Assembly (NCBI GenBank): GCA_010015745.1
Contig: ML978233.1
Location: 62,001-126,000 of the forward strand
Source of the DNA: Setomelanomma holmii
Lineage: Eukaryota > Ascomycota > Dothideomycetes > Pleosporales > Phaeosphaeriaceae
Length of the DNA: 64,000 bases
Direction: 5' to 3'
The translations under genes and the position numbers were made by a program. Positions 20,319 through 30,296 of this stretch are shown here, piece after piece. Each line of letters begins with the position of its first letter. Position 1 is the stretch's first letter. The notes under the pieces are model-generated. The model was not told the DNA's origin. It did not search any database and was given only the letters and a program-made list of their open reading frames with translations.

Positions 20319-20378
20319 AGAGCCTCGGAAGGGCATACGGAGCGTTGAAGAGCCTCGGAAGGGCGTACGGAGCGTTGA
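20319..20378. repeat. Tandem repeat, 30-bp unit x2
   Basis: Two adjacent 30-bp units that begin AGAGCCTCGGAAGGGC and end GGAGCGTTGA, differing by one A/G. A third partial copy of about 6-7 bases follows. It lies 105 bp from the 14-bp repeat. Confidence 0.95.
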
Positions 20379-20384
20379 AGAGCC

Positions 20385-22776
20385 GCAGAACGTGGGCAGT
20401 GCAGCATCCTTATTCCAGAAGCTCTTTCCCGACTCCAGTCACGCCATCGGATCCCTTTCAGGCAGTTGAGACCGTATCCGGGTGCGTGCGGAAGCACCGC
20501 AGAGCCAAATACCGAGGTTCAGACATGACAAAGCCTGTCCCTGTGTCTCCAGATGCGTGGTCAGATCGAACGCAGGGAAAGTGTGGAGTCCCCTGAATCG
20601 TGTTCATATGGCTCCACTGCGTCCAAATTGTCCTATGGTTGACGAGAGGAGACGATCTCTAGAAGTGGCCTGAGCATCTTCCCGGCCGACAACGTGTCGT
20701 TTGGATTCACGATGCAGGACATTGCGACGTGCATTTGGTGGTGCCACATAGCAGCAGTGTGGCTACTGGTCCAATAGCTGAGCTGACTTGCGAAGAATTG
20801 CTACCTAGTGCGAGATCGTACACGTAATCGGTGCCTGTGAGCCTCGAGCACATCCTGGATGTTTTCGACGCTGGTCTAACGCGCGGCTTTCGAACACCCA
20901 CAGCCGCTGTTCGTCTAACGTCTGCTCACTTGCCCTAGACATGTTTCAAATGAGAGTGCGAAGAAGCAACCCAAGCAATGCCACTCAATATTCACCAACA
21001 GCGCGCAGCACATCGTAATTAGCCTAAACAATATCGAATGGGAGATCGCTGGCTGTCCTCGAAGCATTGACCTTCATTGAACCCGCCTTCTTGGGAACCA
21101 ATCGTAAGCTTGTAGCACCCAGCAAGTTCTGTCCCAGGGACTCCGCACCCAGACGGTGGAAAGAATTTCTGATCGGATGCTGCAAAGACTGGTGATGTTC
21201 GTGGTTGGAAGGGTGCTGGTGGAGTGATTTGAGATATACTAAGCCTCAAGTCGGCCGCGCACGAGATGAGACTACGAAACATCACGACTTCTCAATACGA
21301 AGCGATGGAAGAATTCCGTCAGATAGCTACTCCCGCTGGACCGAGTAACCGATAGCACGCAACAGCCTGGGCGCAGCTCGAACCGCGCACTCAGGTGAGA
21401 AGAGTGAGATTTTCAACCGCCCTCGAGGTGGACCCACGCTCTCCAGGGTGTCCGCGGAACCACCCCAACAATGCAACGCGCAAGGTCCCCACACCTTGCA
21501 GCCACCCCTTTCTAATTCGCGCTAGAAGTCCGATGTGAGATTTGAGATTCATATACGCCGTTCGCGGACGATTTACACTTTCGAAAGAAGCTACCAAAAT
21601 GCGTCTTGAAGATGATGTTATGTCATGCTTTTGCGAAAGTGCTCGTGGCTTGCTCGCCGAGGCTTGGACAAAGCTTAGCCGCGAACATTGCTTGCACTTT
21701 CGCATGCATCCCATCGTCATCCCATGCCACATGGGTTCGCCCTGCGGTTATGCATCGAAGCATTCCCGCCATCTCCGGCACCCTGCTTACACAGCAATTA
21801 TTCGCCAAAACCGCACGGTTGCATCCTGTTGGAATTGGCATCTTCGATGACCGCTCCTAATGGCCGCGATATCCAGCACCCCAGTGGGCGCATCGGCTGG
21901 AGCAACAGGACAGCTTGTTGGCTCTGAGAAGTCAACAATCCATGTCTATTTGCAGCCTTATGCATCGAAGGACATTGCACACTAACTCTGCCGATGCCGC
22001 GTTTTGACCAGGGCGTAAACAGATGGTACTCCTTGCGAAAACGACACCGCTAAATTACAAAACGGTCAAGCGGCCTACATCCTGCACCAGTTTGATGACA
22101 GTGCCTTTGTTGGTCCTTCGGCTGTTCGATTTAACGGTGTCTGCTCCGGCAGGCCAAAACATCGAGAGTCATGGGCCTCCAAGTCACGATGATGTAAGGC
22201 TTGGAAGCTCTGGAACACGGCAATCGAGGCACCCAAGTGTCCGTTCCTCCGCGTCATCACCAGCTCATGAAAACATGGAGAGAGTTGATTTCCCCGATCG
22301 ATTAGATGGCCGCGCTCTCCTTTGTCAGCGGTGGTCCGGCCTCGGTAAGCTCTTCGTCTGGTCGCCGATCCCTTGCGTGCAAGTGGCTGTCTCGAGCGAT
22401 TATCGTTTGTCAGTCCATTTGATGGGTTCCGTGTGGGCCCCATGCTGCTCCTTTACCCGGTCTGGGGACAGCAGTATGGGGAAGTGATTTGAGTGGTCCA
22501 TGTTAGTACCTGTTTGGTCCTAATTACCTACTTTTAGTCTTGCCGTGCTAGGGCGACATGGGGGAGAGTCCACCGCTCATGGCACACGTCGTTCGACCGC
22601 TCCACCTCGCGCGGCGCGGGCTGGTAAATATATGAGCCCTGCTTCCCCAGATCGCTACGTTTCTGTTCTCCCAGACCCTTCTCATCGCCCAAACTCCAGA
22701 CTTCCCGGGAAACCAGCTCAAGTCTTCTTGACTTCTTATACAAGACACTTAAGCTTCTGGACAGCAACACTTCACA
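20385..22776. other. Gene-poor region of about 2.4 kb, ending in the acetate-transporter promoter
   Basis: Short overlapping frames only. Near the 3' end, a TAAATATATG element (22625-22634) lies 143 bp before the transporter ATG and could be a TATA box. A CTGGGG word at 22462 matches the CreA consensus SYGGRG, but such a short motif is weak evidence. Confidence 0.35.
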
Positions 22777-23828
22777 ATGGCGACAGCAATTGAGCACAAT
22801 AACGTGAACGTATGCAACCACGTTCTGAACCAACTAGATCATCATACTGAAGTCTTTACAGCGTGGCCCAAGTCTCGAAAAGGAGCACAACGGTACCAGC
22901 GCCCTTGATCACGCACCAAACGGCGCCCGAACCAAGCAGAGGACGCCTTACGACTACGGCGGTAACCCTCTCGCCCATGTCGCAACCAACGATCCTGAAC
23001 TTCGTCTAGCCGCCTTTGGTGGTGAATTCCAGCCCGGTCTCTACAGGCCACCGAACAGGAAATTTGCCAACCCAGCTCCTCTTGGTCTCTCAGCTTTTGC
23101 TCTGACGACTTTTGTCTTGTCGCTGATCAATGTCAACACACGAAACATTGGCCATCCTAACATTGTTGTTGCGCTTGCGTACGGCTATGGAGGTCTTGTG
23201 CAGCTTCTTGCTGGCATGTGGTATGTTTGATCATCTCACCTGACATGAGACGCAGCTCACAATAGTATAGGGAAATGGCTGTCGGAAACACCTTCGGTGC
23301 CACTGCTCTCTCCTCATACGGTGGTTTCTGGCTCTCCTTCGCCATCATCCTGACCCCAGGCGGCTTCGCCATCGAGTCCGGCCTTGTCGAGTTCGGCGCA
23401 GCTACCTTCCTCAACTCCTTCGGTCTCTACCTGATGGGCTGGTTCATCTTTACGTTCTTGCTACTCATCTGCACACTGCGCTCGACTGTCGCATTTTTCG
23501 GACTCTTCTTCACCCTCGACATGGCCTTCCTGATGCTCAGTATTGGGTACCTCCAGAATAGCGGTGGAGCACCCCAGGGCGACTGCATCATCGCTGGTGG
23601 CGCCTTTGGTCTTATGGCGGCTTTCTTGGCTTGGTACAACGCCCTTGCTGGTATTGCGGACAGCTCGAACAGGTTAGTTATCTTCATACTATCATTATCT
23701 CAGGGTACATCTGCTGACAATACATCAACAGCTTTTTCGTCATCCCCGTCGCTCACTTCCCATGGTCTGACAAGGGCCGCGAGCGCCGCAACAAGGTCGA
23801 CAACAGCGAGGCGCGTAGCGCTGCTTAA
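22777..23828 (+). CDS. GPR1/FUN34/YaaH-family acetate transporter
   Basis: Four exons, 22777-22809, 22862-23220, 23271-23672 and 23732-23828, give 296 aa, with introns of 50-59 nt. The soluble N-terminus ends at the family signature NPAPLGLSAFALTTFVLSL, the start of the first membrane helix. About six helices follow, including VVALAYGYGGLVQLLAGMWEMA, SSYGGFWLSFAIILTPG and FNSFGLYLMGW-like segments (here LNSFGLYLMGWFIF). These are plasma-membrane acetate/succinate channels or transporters (Ady2/AcpA type) needed for growth on C2 sources and often induced by acetate and repressed by glucose. The very small first exon (11 codons) is normal for this family in fungi. Length matches homologues. Confidence 0.93.
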
Positions 23829-24779
23829 CTTCGCGCGTGTTGATCACGTTGCATGAATCGGCAGATTTGTTCGTCGCGAAACATGTCATGGATCGGCACA
23901 AAGGTTGCTGACACTAGGAAGGTTGCGATTGCACCAATGGTTGTTTGTTGATCATTATACCTATGACGATGTCGGATATGTCCATCTTAATACCAATACT
24001 ATTTCTCTTGCAAAGCAATTCCAAATCTTCTCGCATGTATGCGCATGTGTCTCGTGTTAAGTTGCACATATTATTGGCGGGCCATCTCCGCATTTGTCCT
24101 AGTGGCTTTGCGACACAGACTGTAGATTCCCACCATCGCACAAGATCTCCAACTCCCATCCACACAAGCTAACGACTCGTCCACACAAAGGAACGATCGC
24201 CCAAAGCACAACGGCACTTCCTTCCACACGCCTCCGCTGCAGGGTGCAGCAACTTCCCCACCTTTTCAAGCTTGAGCATCGCGGTGCAGCTTTCCTGACC
24301 CTAGAACTGACGTGCGCCATGGCCCTTGATCGACGGGACGAAACTAAGCTTTTCCGACCAGGAGCTGGACAAGGCTTGGATGGCGTCATGGTGCGCGGGA
24401 GTCTGGGGTTGGGGAATGGTGGTGTCGGCGGCGCGACGAGGCGGGCTGGAGACGATGTGCGACTAGAGATCGTGAGGTCGCGTTGTGATAGTTTTAGTTA
24501 GCGATGGTAGTAAGTGTGGTGGGTGCTATTATGGGCGTACGATGCGCAGAAGTAAGTATCGTGACTGCACAGTAGAGCGCGGCACTCGACTTCTGTGTAA
24601 GACCAGTTCATCACTCAGAGAAATTGAAGTGCACTACCGCATGTGTAGATATCTTGCAAATATTATGTAGCTTTTCGACGCTATGTAATGCTACAAGCAC
24701 ATGTTGGACTTGTCTGCGCTTTCTCTCTCCCCTACCAGCATATACATCCACCTTCGCAGTCTCTCCTGCAATGGAAGCA
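23829..24779. other. 3' intergenic between convergent genes
   Basis: 951 bp between the acetate transporter stop and the synthetase stop. Frames of up to 96 codons overlap on both strands without motifs. Confidence 0.4.
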
Positions 24780-26721
24780 TCATACACTGCCATTTGGTAC
24801 CTGCACCGCACCATTTGGTTTTCCCTTATCCTGTCTACCTTCTAGATTCTCTCCCCAAATCTGCACCACCAATTGCTTCTTATTGATCTTGCCCATGGCG
24901 TTTCTGGGGATACTCTCCACAACCTTTATTTCCTGAGGGATCTTGTAGTTCGCCAGAATCTCCTTGAGCGCCCTCCTCATGTCCAGTGCGCTCCATGGTT
25001 TCCCACCTTTACCCGCCGTCTTTCCCATTTCTGACAACATGACGACAGCAGCGACTTTCTGGCCCCATGTTTCTGAAGGTAGACCAACAACTGCGACTTC
25101 GGAGATTTGTGGTAAAGAGAGCATCTCTCGCTCGATTTCCAGCGCGGATACCTTTTCGCCGCCAGTCTTTATTATGTCTGCGGATTTCCGACCGTGGATG
25201 AAATATAGCGATCCTTTGGCCCAAGCTTGCTCACTCTTCCCTGCTCCTTCAACATATCGGCGCACTGCCACATCCCCTGTCTTGAACCATTTCCCCTTGC
25301 CATCTGCATCGTCGACAAACTCCTTAGCCGTTGCTTCAGGATTTTTCCAGTACTCGCGGAATATAGTGGGTCCACGAAGTTGTATCTCGCCTTGCCGCTC
25401 GCGATTTGAAGCAGGGTCGACTTCCTCGCCTTCTTTGATGACTTCGTGTGTCTCTGTGTCGACTAGGCGCGCTTCCACGGATGGCAGAGGCCAGCCTACA
25501 GAGCCATCGACGCGATCTGCAAAGGACAGACCGCAGGATAGTGCCATACCGACTTCGGTCATGCCGTAGCGTTCCAACAGCACGTTTCCACCACTGAGCT
25601 CTGTCCATGCTGACTTTACAGGCGTAGGTAATGCAGCAGAGCCTGAGATGTTAAGACGCATGTTGGACGGATGAAGAGCGGTTTTGCTTGCAGCCTGAAG
25701 TTCGGGTGAGAGCGTGAGGTGAGATGAGAGGAGCCTTGTGTATATGGTTGGGACGACGGTGAGGAAAGTTATGGGTCTCTTGACAGTGTCGGGATTGGAG
25801 AGTAAGGGCGCCGCAAGGCGTTCCCATACTGCTGTGGCGTTGAACGGGAACTGGAACTCGATGATGCTGCCAGCGAAGAGGGGAGTGAGGAGGGCATTGA
25901 CGGTGCCGTGAATGTGATGAAGTGGGAGAACGTGAAGTAGTACGTCGTCTTTGCTGTAGTCCCATGCTTCTAGCAGCGACCGTGACTGTGCTGTTAGAAT
26001 ATCCTGAGGTAGCAAAACACCCTTTGGCCTGCTTGTCGTCCCGGATGTATATAGCATCATACCGCCTTTGTCGCTCGTGGGCTCTTCCAATGTAACGTAG
26101 TCGTCTGTCTTGCCCATCATGATCTTCTCTTGCTTGTAATTTATGGGCTTTGTTTCCATGCCCTCTTTGAGCACATCATCTGCATAGCCTTGGAACTTCT
26201 CTGAAGAAAGCAGCATTAAGGACTCGCTCTGGTCGATAATGTATCGCAACTCGTGGGCAGGAAAGGTGGATGATAGCGGTACGGCGATTGCGTGTGTGGC
26301 TAGAATGGAGAGCAGAGTCACTAAAAACGAAGTCAGTGTATGTTCGGAGGTAGAAATAAGTTTGGGCACCAGATGAATGCGCACCTACATAATCGTAACC
26401 ATTTTCTACCAAGAACGATATTCTCTGTCCTTCTGCGCTCTGGCCATTGCAATTGCGTTGCAGCTTGTCCTTCGCAGCTGCGATATCGTTCACCAGCTCT
26501 CCGTATGTGAACGTCCGCCCTGACAGCGAATGTATAATAGCTGTACTCTGCGCGTCATGCTTCTTGATGGCTTCGAAAATGGGTAGGCGGGGTAATGTCG
26601 ATGCCATTCTGGCGATTGTGAAAGGAGTGTACACGAAGGGATTGAAGTGCTGGGTAGGATCGCGTGACAGCGATATTTTGTGCCTGGGAAGTGTGCGAGA
26701 GAAGATATTACGCGCGAACAT
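24780..26721 (-). CDS. Acyl-CoA synthetase, ACSF3-like (probable mitochondrial malonyl-CoA synthetase)
   Basis: Two exons, 26385-26721 and 24780-26320, joined over a 64-nt intron (26321-26384, donor GTGCGC), give 625 aa. ANL-superfamily motifs are present: P-loop MLYTSGTTSRPKGV, HHIHGTVNAL, LLERYGMTEVGMALS, FKTGDVA, and the catalytic-lysine region RNAMGKINKKQL. The ERYGMTEVGMALS block matches ACSF3/MatB, which ligates malonate (or methylmalonate) to CoA using ATP. The first 25 residues (MFARNIFSRTLPRHKISLSR) look like a mitochondrial presequence; an in-frame ATG at residue 39 (26607) would give a form without it. The C-terminus (NGSV) lacks a peroxisomal SKL. Mitochondrial malonyl-CoA feeds type II fatty-acid synthesis and thus lipoate. 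Substrate is inferred from motifs only. Confidence 0.88.
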
Positions 26722-27134
26722 AGCGGTGGAAGCGCCTGGGATCAGCGCCAGAATCGCAGGATGCAAGAGTTCGGCGAACGGCAATTCGAGCTGGGGTTTT
26801 GCCGGAATGATTGGCGCAGTCGTTGCTCGTATAGCGACTTCTTTACATCTTCTTCATCTCTTATCACCCGCGCAAAGCTGAGTCATGTCTTGTTGCATGC
26901 AGAAACGGTGTTTTCAGTGCCCCCGATGCGGTATTGTGGCTTCAATTGCTGTCTGACTGCTATCGAGACCATCTCGAACGGTGACGGCATGTCTGGCAAA
27001 AGTTCGCTAGGTTGTCTTGGCAGCAGCCTCGGGTCACATTTCTGCAGCCGACTAACACCAGACCTCAACCACTGGATTTGGCGACTGGCATTGGCTCTTT
27101 CAACTCGCTCAATTTGGCTTGCAGCTATCCTTGG
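26722..27134. promoter_or_regulatory. Shared divergent intergenic region of synthetase and BolA genes
   Basis: 413 bp separate the ATG codons of two oppositely transcribed genes whose products both appear mitochondrial. It must hold both promoters unless further 5' exons exist. No individual motif is assigned. Confidence 0.5.
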
Positions 27135-27679
27135 ATGTTCAGAAATCAAATCGCCGTCGCTGGAAAGCGTTATCTCTCGACCATGGCGCAGTCCATGACT
27201 CCGATGGAAGATGCTCTGCGGGCAAAGGGAAGCGCATGACCTCGGATTCTTCTCGGGCTGAAGCATTTGAAATCAAGATACTGACTGTGTTTATAGATAA
27301 CAGAGGCCTTGAAGCCCACGAGTCTGCAGATCTACAACGACTCGCACAAACATTCACATCACCAAGCCATGCAAGGAGTTACGAGCAAAGAGGTATGCAA
27401 ATCATCTCGTGTTAGGTAGCCATGAAACTAACTTCTCATAGACACACTTCCGGTACGCTATCTAGCTAAGTGGTGTGATACAAGCGGTCTAACAAATCTA
27501 GTCTCGTGATTACATCGTCTGCCTTCGATGGCAAGATGCAACTTGCGCGGCATCGCATGGTCAACACCCTCATGAAAGACGAACTTGCACAAGAAGGCGG
27601 CATCCATGCTTTGCAACTCACGACACGGACACCGCAAGAGGAGGAGAACAGAAGGCAGAAGGAGGCAACACAAGCCTGA
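27135..27679 (+). pseudogene. Mitochondrial BolA-like protein gene with apparent frameshift and altered splice donor
   Basis: Exon pieces: 27135-27227 (MFRNQIAVAGKRYLSTMAQS, a mitochondrial-type leader, then MTPMEDALRAK); 27236-27271 (MTSDSSRAEAFE); 27330-27392 (IYNDSHKHSHHQAMQG... KE); 27442-27452 (an 11-nt exon, THF plus two bases); and 27502-27679 (LVITSSAFDGKMQLARHR... to TGA). The BolA core IYNDSH, ETHFRLVI and ARHRMVN is clear. BolA proteins work with monothiol glutaredoxins in Fe-S delivery; mitochondrial ones serve lipoyl synthase. Two defects stand out. The RAK and MTSD pieces are in different frames, separated by 8 nt. The expected donor after AEAFE reads AT rather than GT, although a GTGTTT 15 nt further on could serve. 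A sequencing indel or recent pseudogene are both possible. Confidence 0.72.
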
Positions 27680-27903
27680 AATTTTGATATGAACCAACGA
27701 TCGTGAACCAGATACCCAAAGGAGCGTCAATTGTATTCCACAAACTCGGTCAAATCGCTGATCTCTTCCCCCCCGTTGCTCTTCACAGCCGCACGCCGTC
27801 CCACCTGTCTACCTCTTCCTCTTGCTATCTAATGACTTCAAGACTACTACACGTCAGCACTCATGCAGGCCTTCACCCGTTAAGTCAACTCACCAGTCTT
27901 CGT

Positions 27904-28370
27904 CTAACCGCTATCGCGTCCATCACATGGCCCCTTGCCATTGACGCAACTTGTCCGTCTTCCCAAGTCCTCGCAACCACCCTGTTTATTGCACCAGAAC
28001 ACATTGTTGTCGTTCCACCCATCCAGCACGACGTACTTGCCGCCAACCTGGCAGTACCCGCAGTATAATCCGGGACTACTGACTTTCGCACATTTGTACG
28101 GGTTGCTGTGCGGAGATATATCGGCTTCTATGGGGTCGTTGTCGGTGAGTAGTCATGTGAACAGGATGGACATGGAGGAGTCCTACCTGCTCTAGCCTCA
28201 CGGACAACGACTTCGTCGGAAAGAATGGGATTTGCGAGACTGGAGGAAAAGAGAAGGAGGGTTGGAACGATGACGCTGAGGAAGTGCGTGATGGTTGTCG
28301 TTCTGCTTTGGTGTTCGTGTTCGAAAGTTGATGCCGCGATGCTCAAGGACAATTGCACAACAAAGCTCAT
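27904..28370 (-). CDS. Small cysteine-rich secreted protein (effector-like)
   Basis: Two exons, 28187-28370 and 27904-28127, joined over a 59-nt intron (GTAGGA...CCATAG), give 135 aa. A strong hydrophobic segment (FLSVIVPTLLLFSSSLA, followed by NPILSDE) has a small-residue end like a signal-peptide cleavage site, though a polar stretch of about 29 residues precedes it, so the true start may be in a different 5' exon. The mature part holds seven cysteines: KCAK, YCGYC, WCNK, GCED, SCVN and PCDG. Small size, secretion and cysteine density fit fungal apoplastic effectors or antimicrobial-type proteins. No named family is recognised and no function is claimed. A long antisense frame overlaps the first exon. 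Confidence 0.6.
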
Positions 28371-28908
28371 GGCCTCATTCTTATACCTTACGGCTCCTTT
28401 CCACCACACCACCTACGAAGTGTCGACACTCTCGTTCCTCGCATTCCTTTCTTGCTCACTGTCGCCAGTGAATTTGCAATGCTCCAAATACAGCGGCTCC
28501 GAAGGCCTACAAATGAATACGAGCTCCATCGCTGACATGCGCAATTCCCAACACGATCATTTTCGCGTAAAGTTTTCGCTTCAGAGCGGCACACCCCGCA
28601 AACTGCATGAGCTTGTGCACATTGCTTCATGCAGGCGTATAGATTTTGTGGTACTTTGGTACAGGGCGGTCGCACTGCTCGCATTATTCCACGTTTCGGG
28701 TCGTCGCAGAGGAGGTGTTCGGACACGCAAATTACTTGGTTTAGGTCAAGTTGAAGAAATGTTGAAATCGATATTTCTCGTTGAAGTACGCGAAGAATGC
28801 GATGATATAGTGCTGGATGCTGGTGTCACTGGCGTCTGGACCATGAAGGGTGTTGCACGACTGTTCGTGTATGTTGTTACACAAACATGCGACATGTTCA
28901 TGACGTGA
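28225..28908 (+). CDS. Doubtful 227-codon frame, antisense to the Cys-rich gene
   Basis: An uninterrupted plus-strand frame from the ATG at 28225. It contains a hydrophobic stretch after MTLRKC (VMVVVLLWCS) and several further hydrophobic segments, but that first stretch is the antisense of the minus-strand signal peptide. No motif or family is recognised. Its length is somewhat more than expected by chance. Listed so the overlap is not overlooked. Confidence 0.2.
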   Translation: MGFARLEEKRRRVGTMTLRKCVMVVVLLWCSCSKVDAAMLKDNCTTKLMASFLYLTAPFHHTTYEVSTLSFLAFLSCSLSPVNLQCSKYSGSEGLQMNTSSIADMRNSQHDHFRVKFSLQSGTPRKLHELVHIASCRRIDFVVLWYRAVALLALFHVSGRRRGGVRTRKLLGLGQVEEMLKSIFLVEVREECDDIVLDAGVTGVWTMKGVARLFVYVVTQTCDMFMT

Positions 28909-30296
28909 GAGCTCTTGGAACAAGATCAAGGATGCGATTTACTTGGCCGACAAAGGCAAAGAACTACTTCCAAACAGAGAACTTGATTCAAAAGAATAGT
29001 CTGGATTCGAGGTCGTCAGTTGAATCTCAATGGTTGGCGTGAGCTAGATGACCAATGGGCCAGTTCGCTCTTTCAAGGCAATCTCTCATCCACATTTCTA
29101 GATGGAAAGGTGCTCCCGAAAGACTACTTCGAAACAATCGTCTACGCGATACTGCCCGTGGAAAGCAAGGGGAGGCTTGGGCTTCGACCTGCATGCTGAC
29201 GACCCAACACCTTCAACTGAGAGGTCCAACATCCCGAATTGCGGTCTGGATCAAAATGTATGTGCTGGTACCCAAGGTTGTGAGCATATTCAGCTGAAGA
29301 AGCCCTAGAATCGACCACTTCTCCTACACGTGATATATAAACCTTACCAGCATCTCCAAATACGTCTCGCAGCCCAAGCCCAACAGGAAAACACCAACAC
29401 GCCATCACCCCAAGCCACAACCATAAGTCTCGAACCTCGGTCCCAAAAAGTTCGGATCGAAACGTGCCCGCCAATCATATCGATCCGGCTACCTTCCGCA
29501 TTCAGAATCTACAGTTGGGCCGCCCACACGCGCAACCAATCGTTAACGCGTTCGAGCGTGCACGAGTCGAAATAGGCTTTGGCAGATCTGTGGATCTCCA
29601 GATCTTCTGGTTGCGATTGCGATGGACTGGACGCGGCTCTGCACGCGGAGAACCGGCGTTGGGCAGACAGCGGGACTGACTGCGTGTGCTTTTGTGCCTG
29701 ATGTTTGCAACGAAATTAGGAGCGGGGAAGCGAGTACATGTATTGCTCGTCTTTCTCTGATGGTTCTTGCATTTATCGAGGTACCGACATCGAGATCTTG
29801 AAACATCCTCGTTTCTGTCCTTGTCCCTGTCCGCCCGCTGCCATGAAACGTTGATCTTCTCGCCGCGCTGTCAGGATGCGCATTATCATTGAAACATTAT
29901 TGGTACGTCGTAGCTTGCTGTGTTGCTGTTCCTACCCATTTCCTATGTTTGTCGATTATTCCCTATCGCTGGCAGTAAGCCTTGCTTGCTGGCGCTTTGC
30001 AACGTCTTGTATCCCCTGGCTCTCGCATTTCCTTTATGCGAACAGTGGAGCTGACGACGTACAGGTGACATCAATGTTATGTAACATGAGCACAGGAGCG
30101 AGTCCGCTGTGAGAATGACCCGACGATCATAGCGATGACGGACGCCGGAGGCATCGGTGCGACCGCTAGAAGGCAACCACAATGGGTCAAAGCATATGAC
30201 GGGACGACTCCAAAGTATGAGCAAGACTAGTCTTCGCATGATGTGAGGCCACATCCAGGCAACATTGAAGATTGATTGGAGTATCGGCTAGATCAC
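28909..30296. other. Intergenic, about 1.4 kb
   Basis: Short frames on both strands, the longest about 110 codons on the minus strand (29142-29474) without an ATG near its start. No supported gene. Confidence 0.35.

Noticed and set aside
20173..20378. Possible CRISPR-like array
   Set aside because: Repeats are directly adjacent without spacers and the genome is eukaryotic; these are minisatellites.
22462..22467. CreA-type site upstream of the acetate transporter
   Set aside because: A six-base degenerate match occurs often by chance; mentioned only as a weak hint.
24099..24501. 96-codon minus and 85-codon plus frames
   Set aside because: They overlap each other between two convergent genes and have no coding character.
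29142..29474. 110-codon minus-strand frame
   Set aside because: Starts at a TTG, with no motif; the internal ATG leaves a short fragment.
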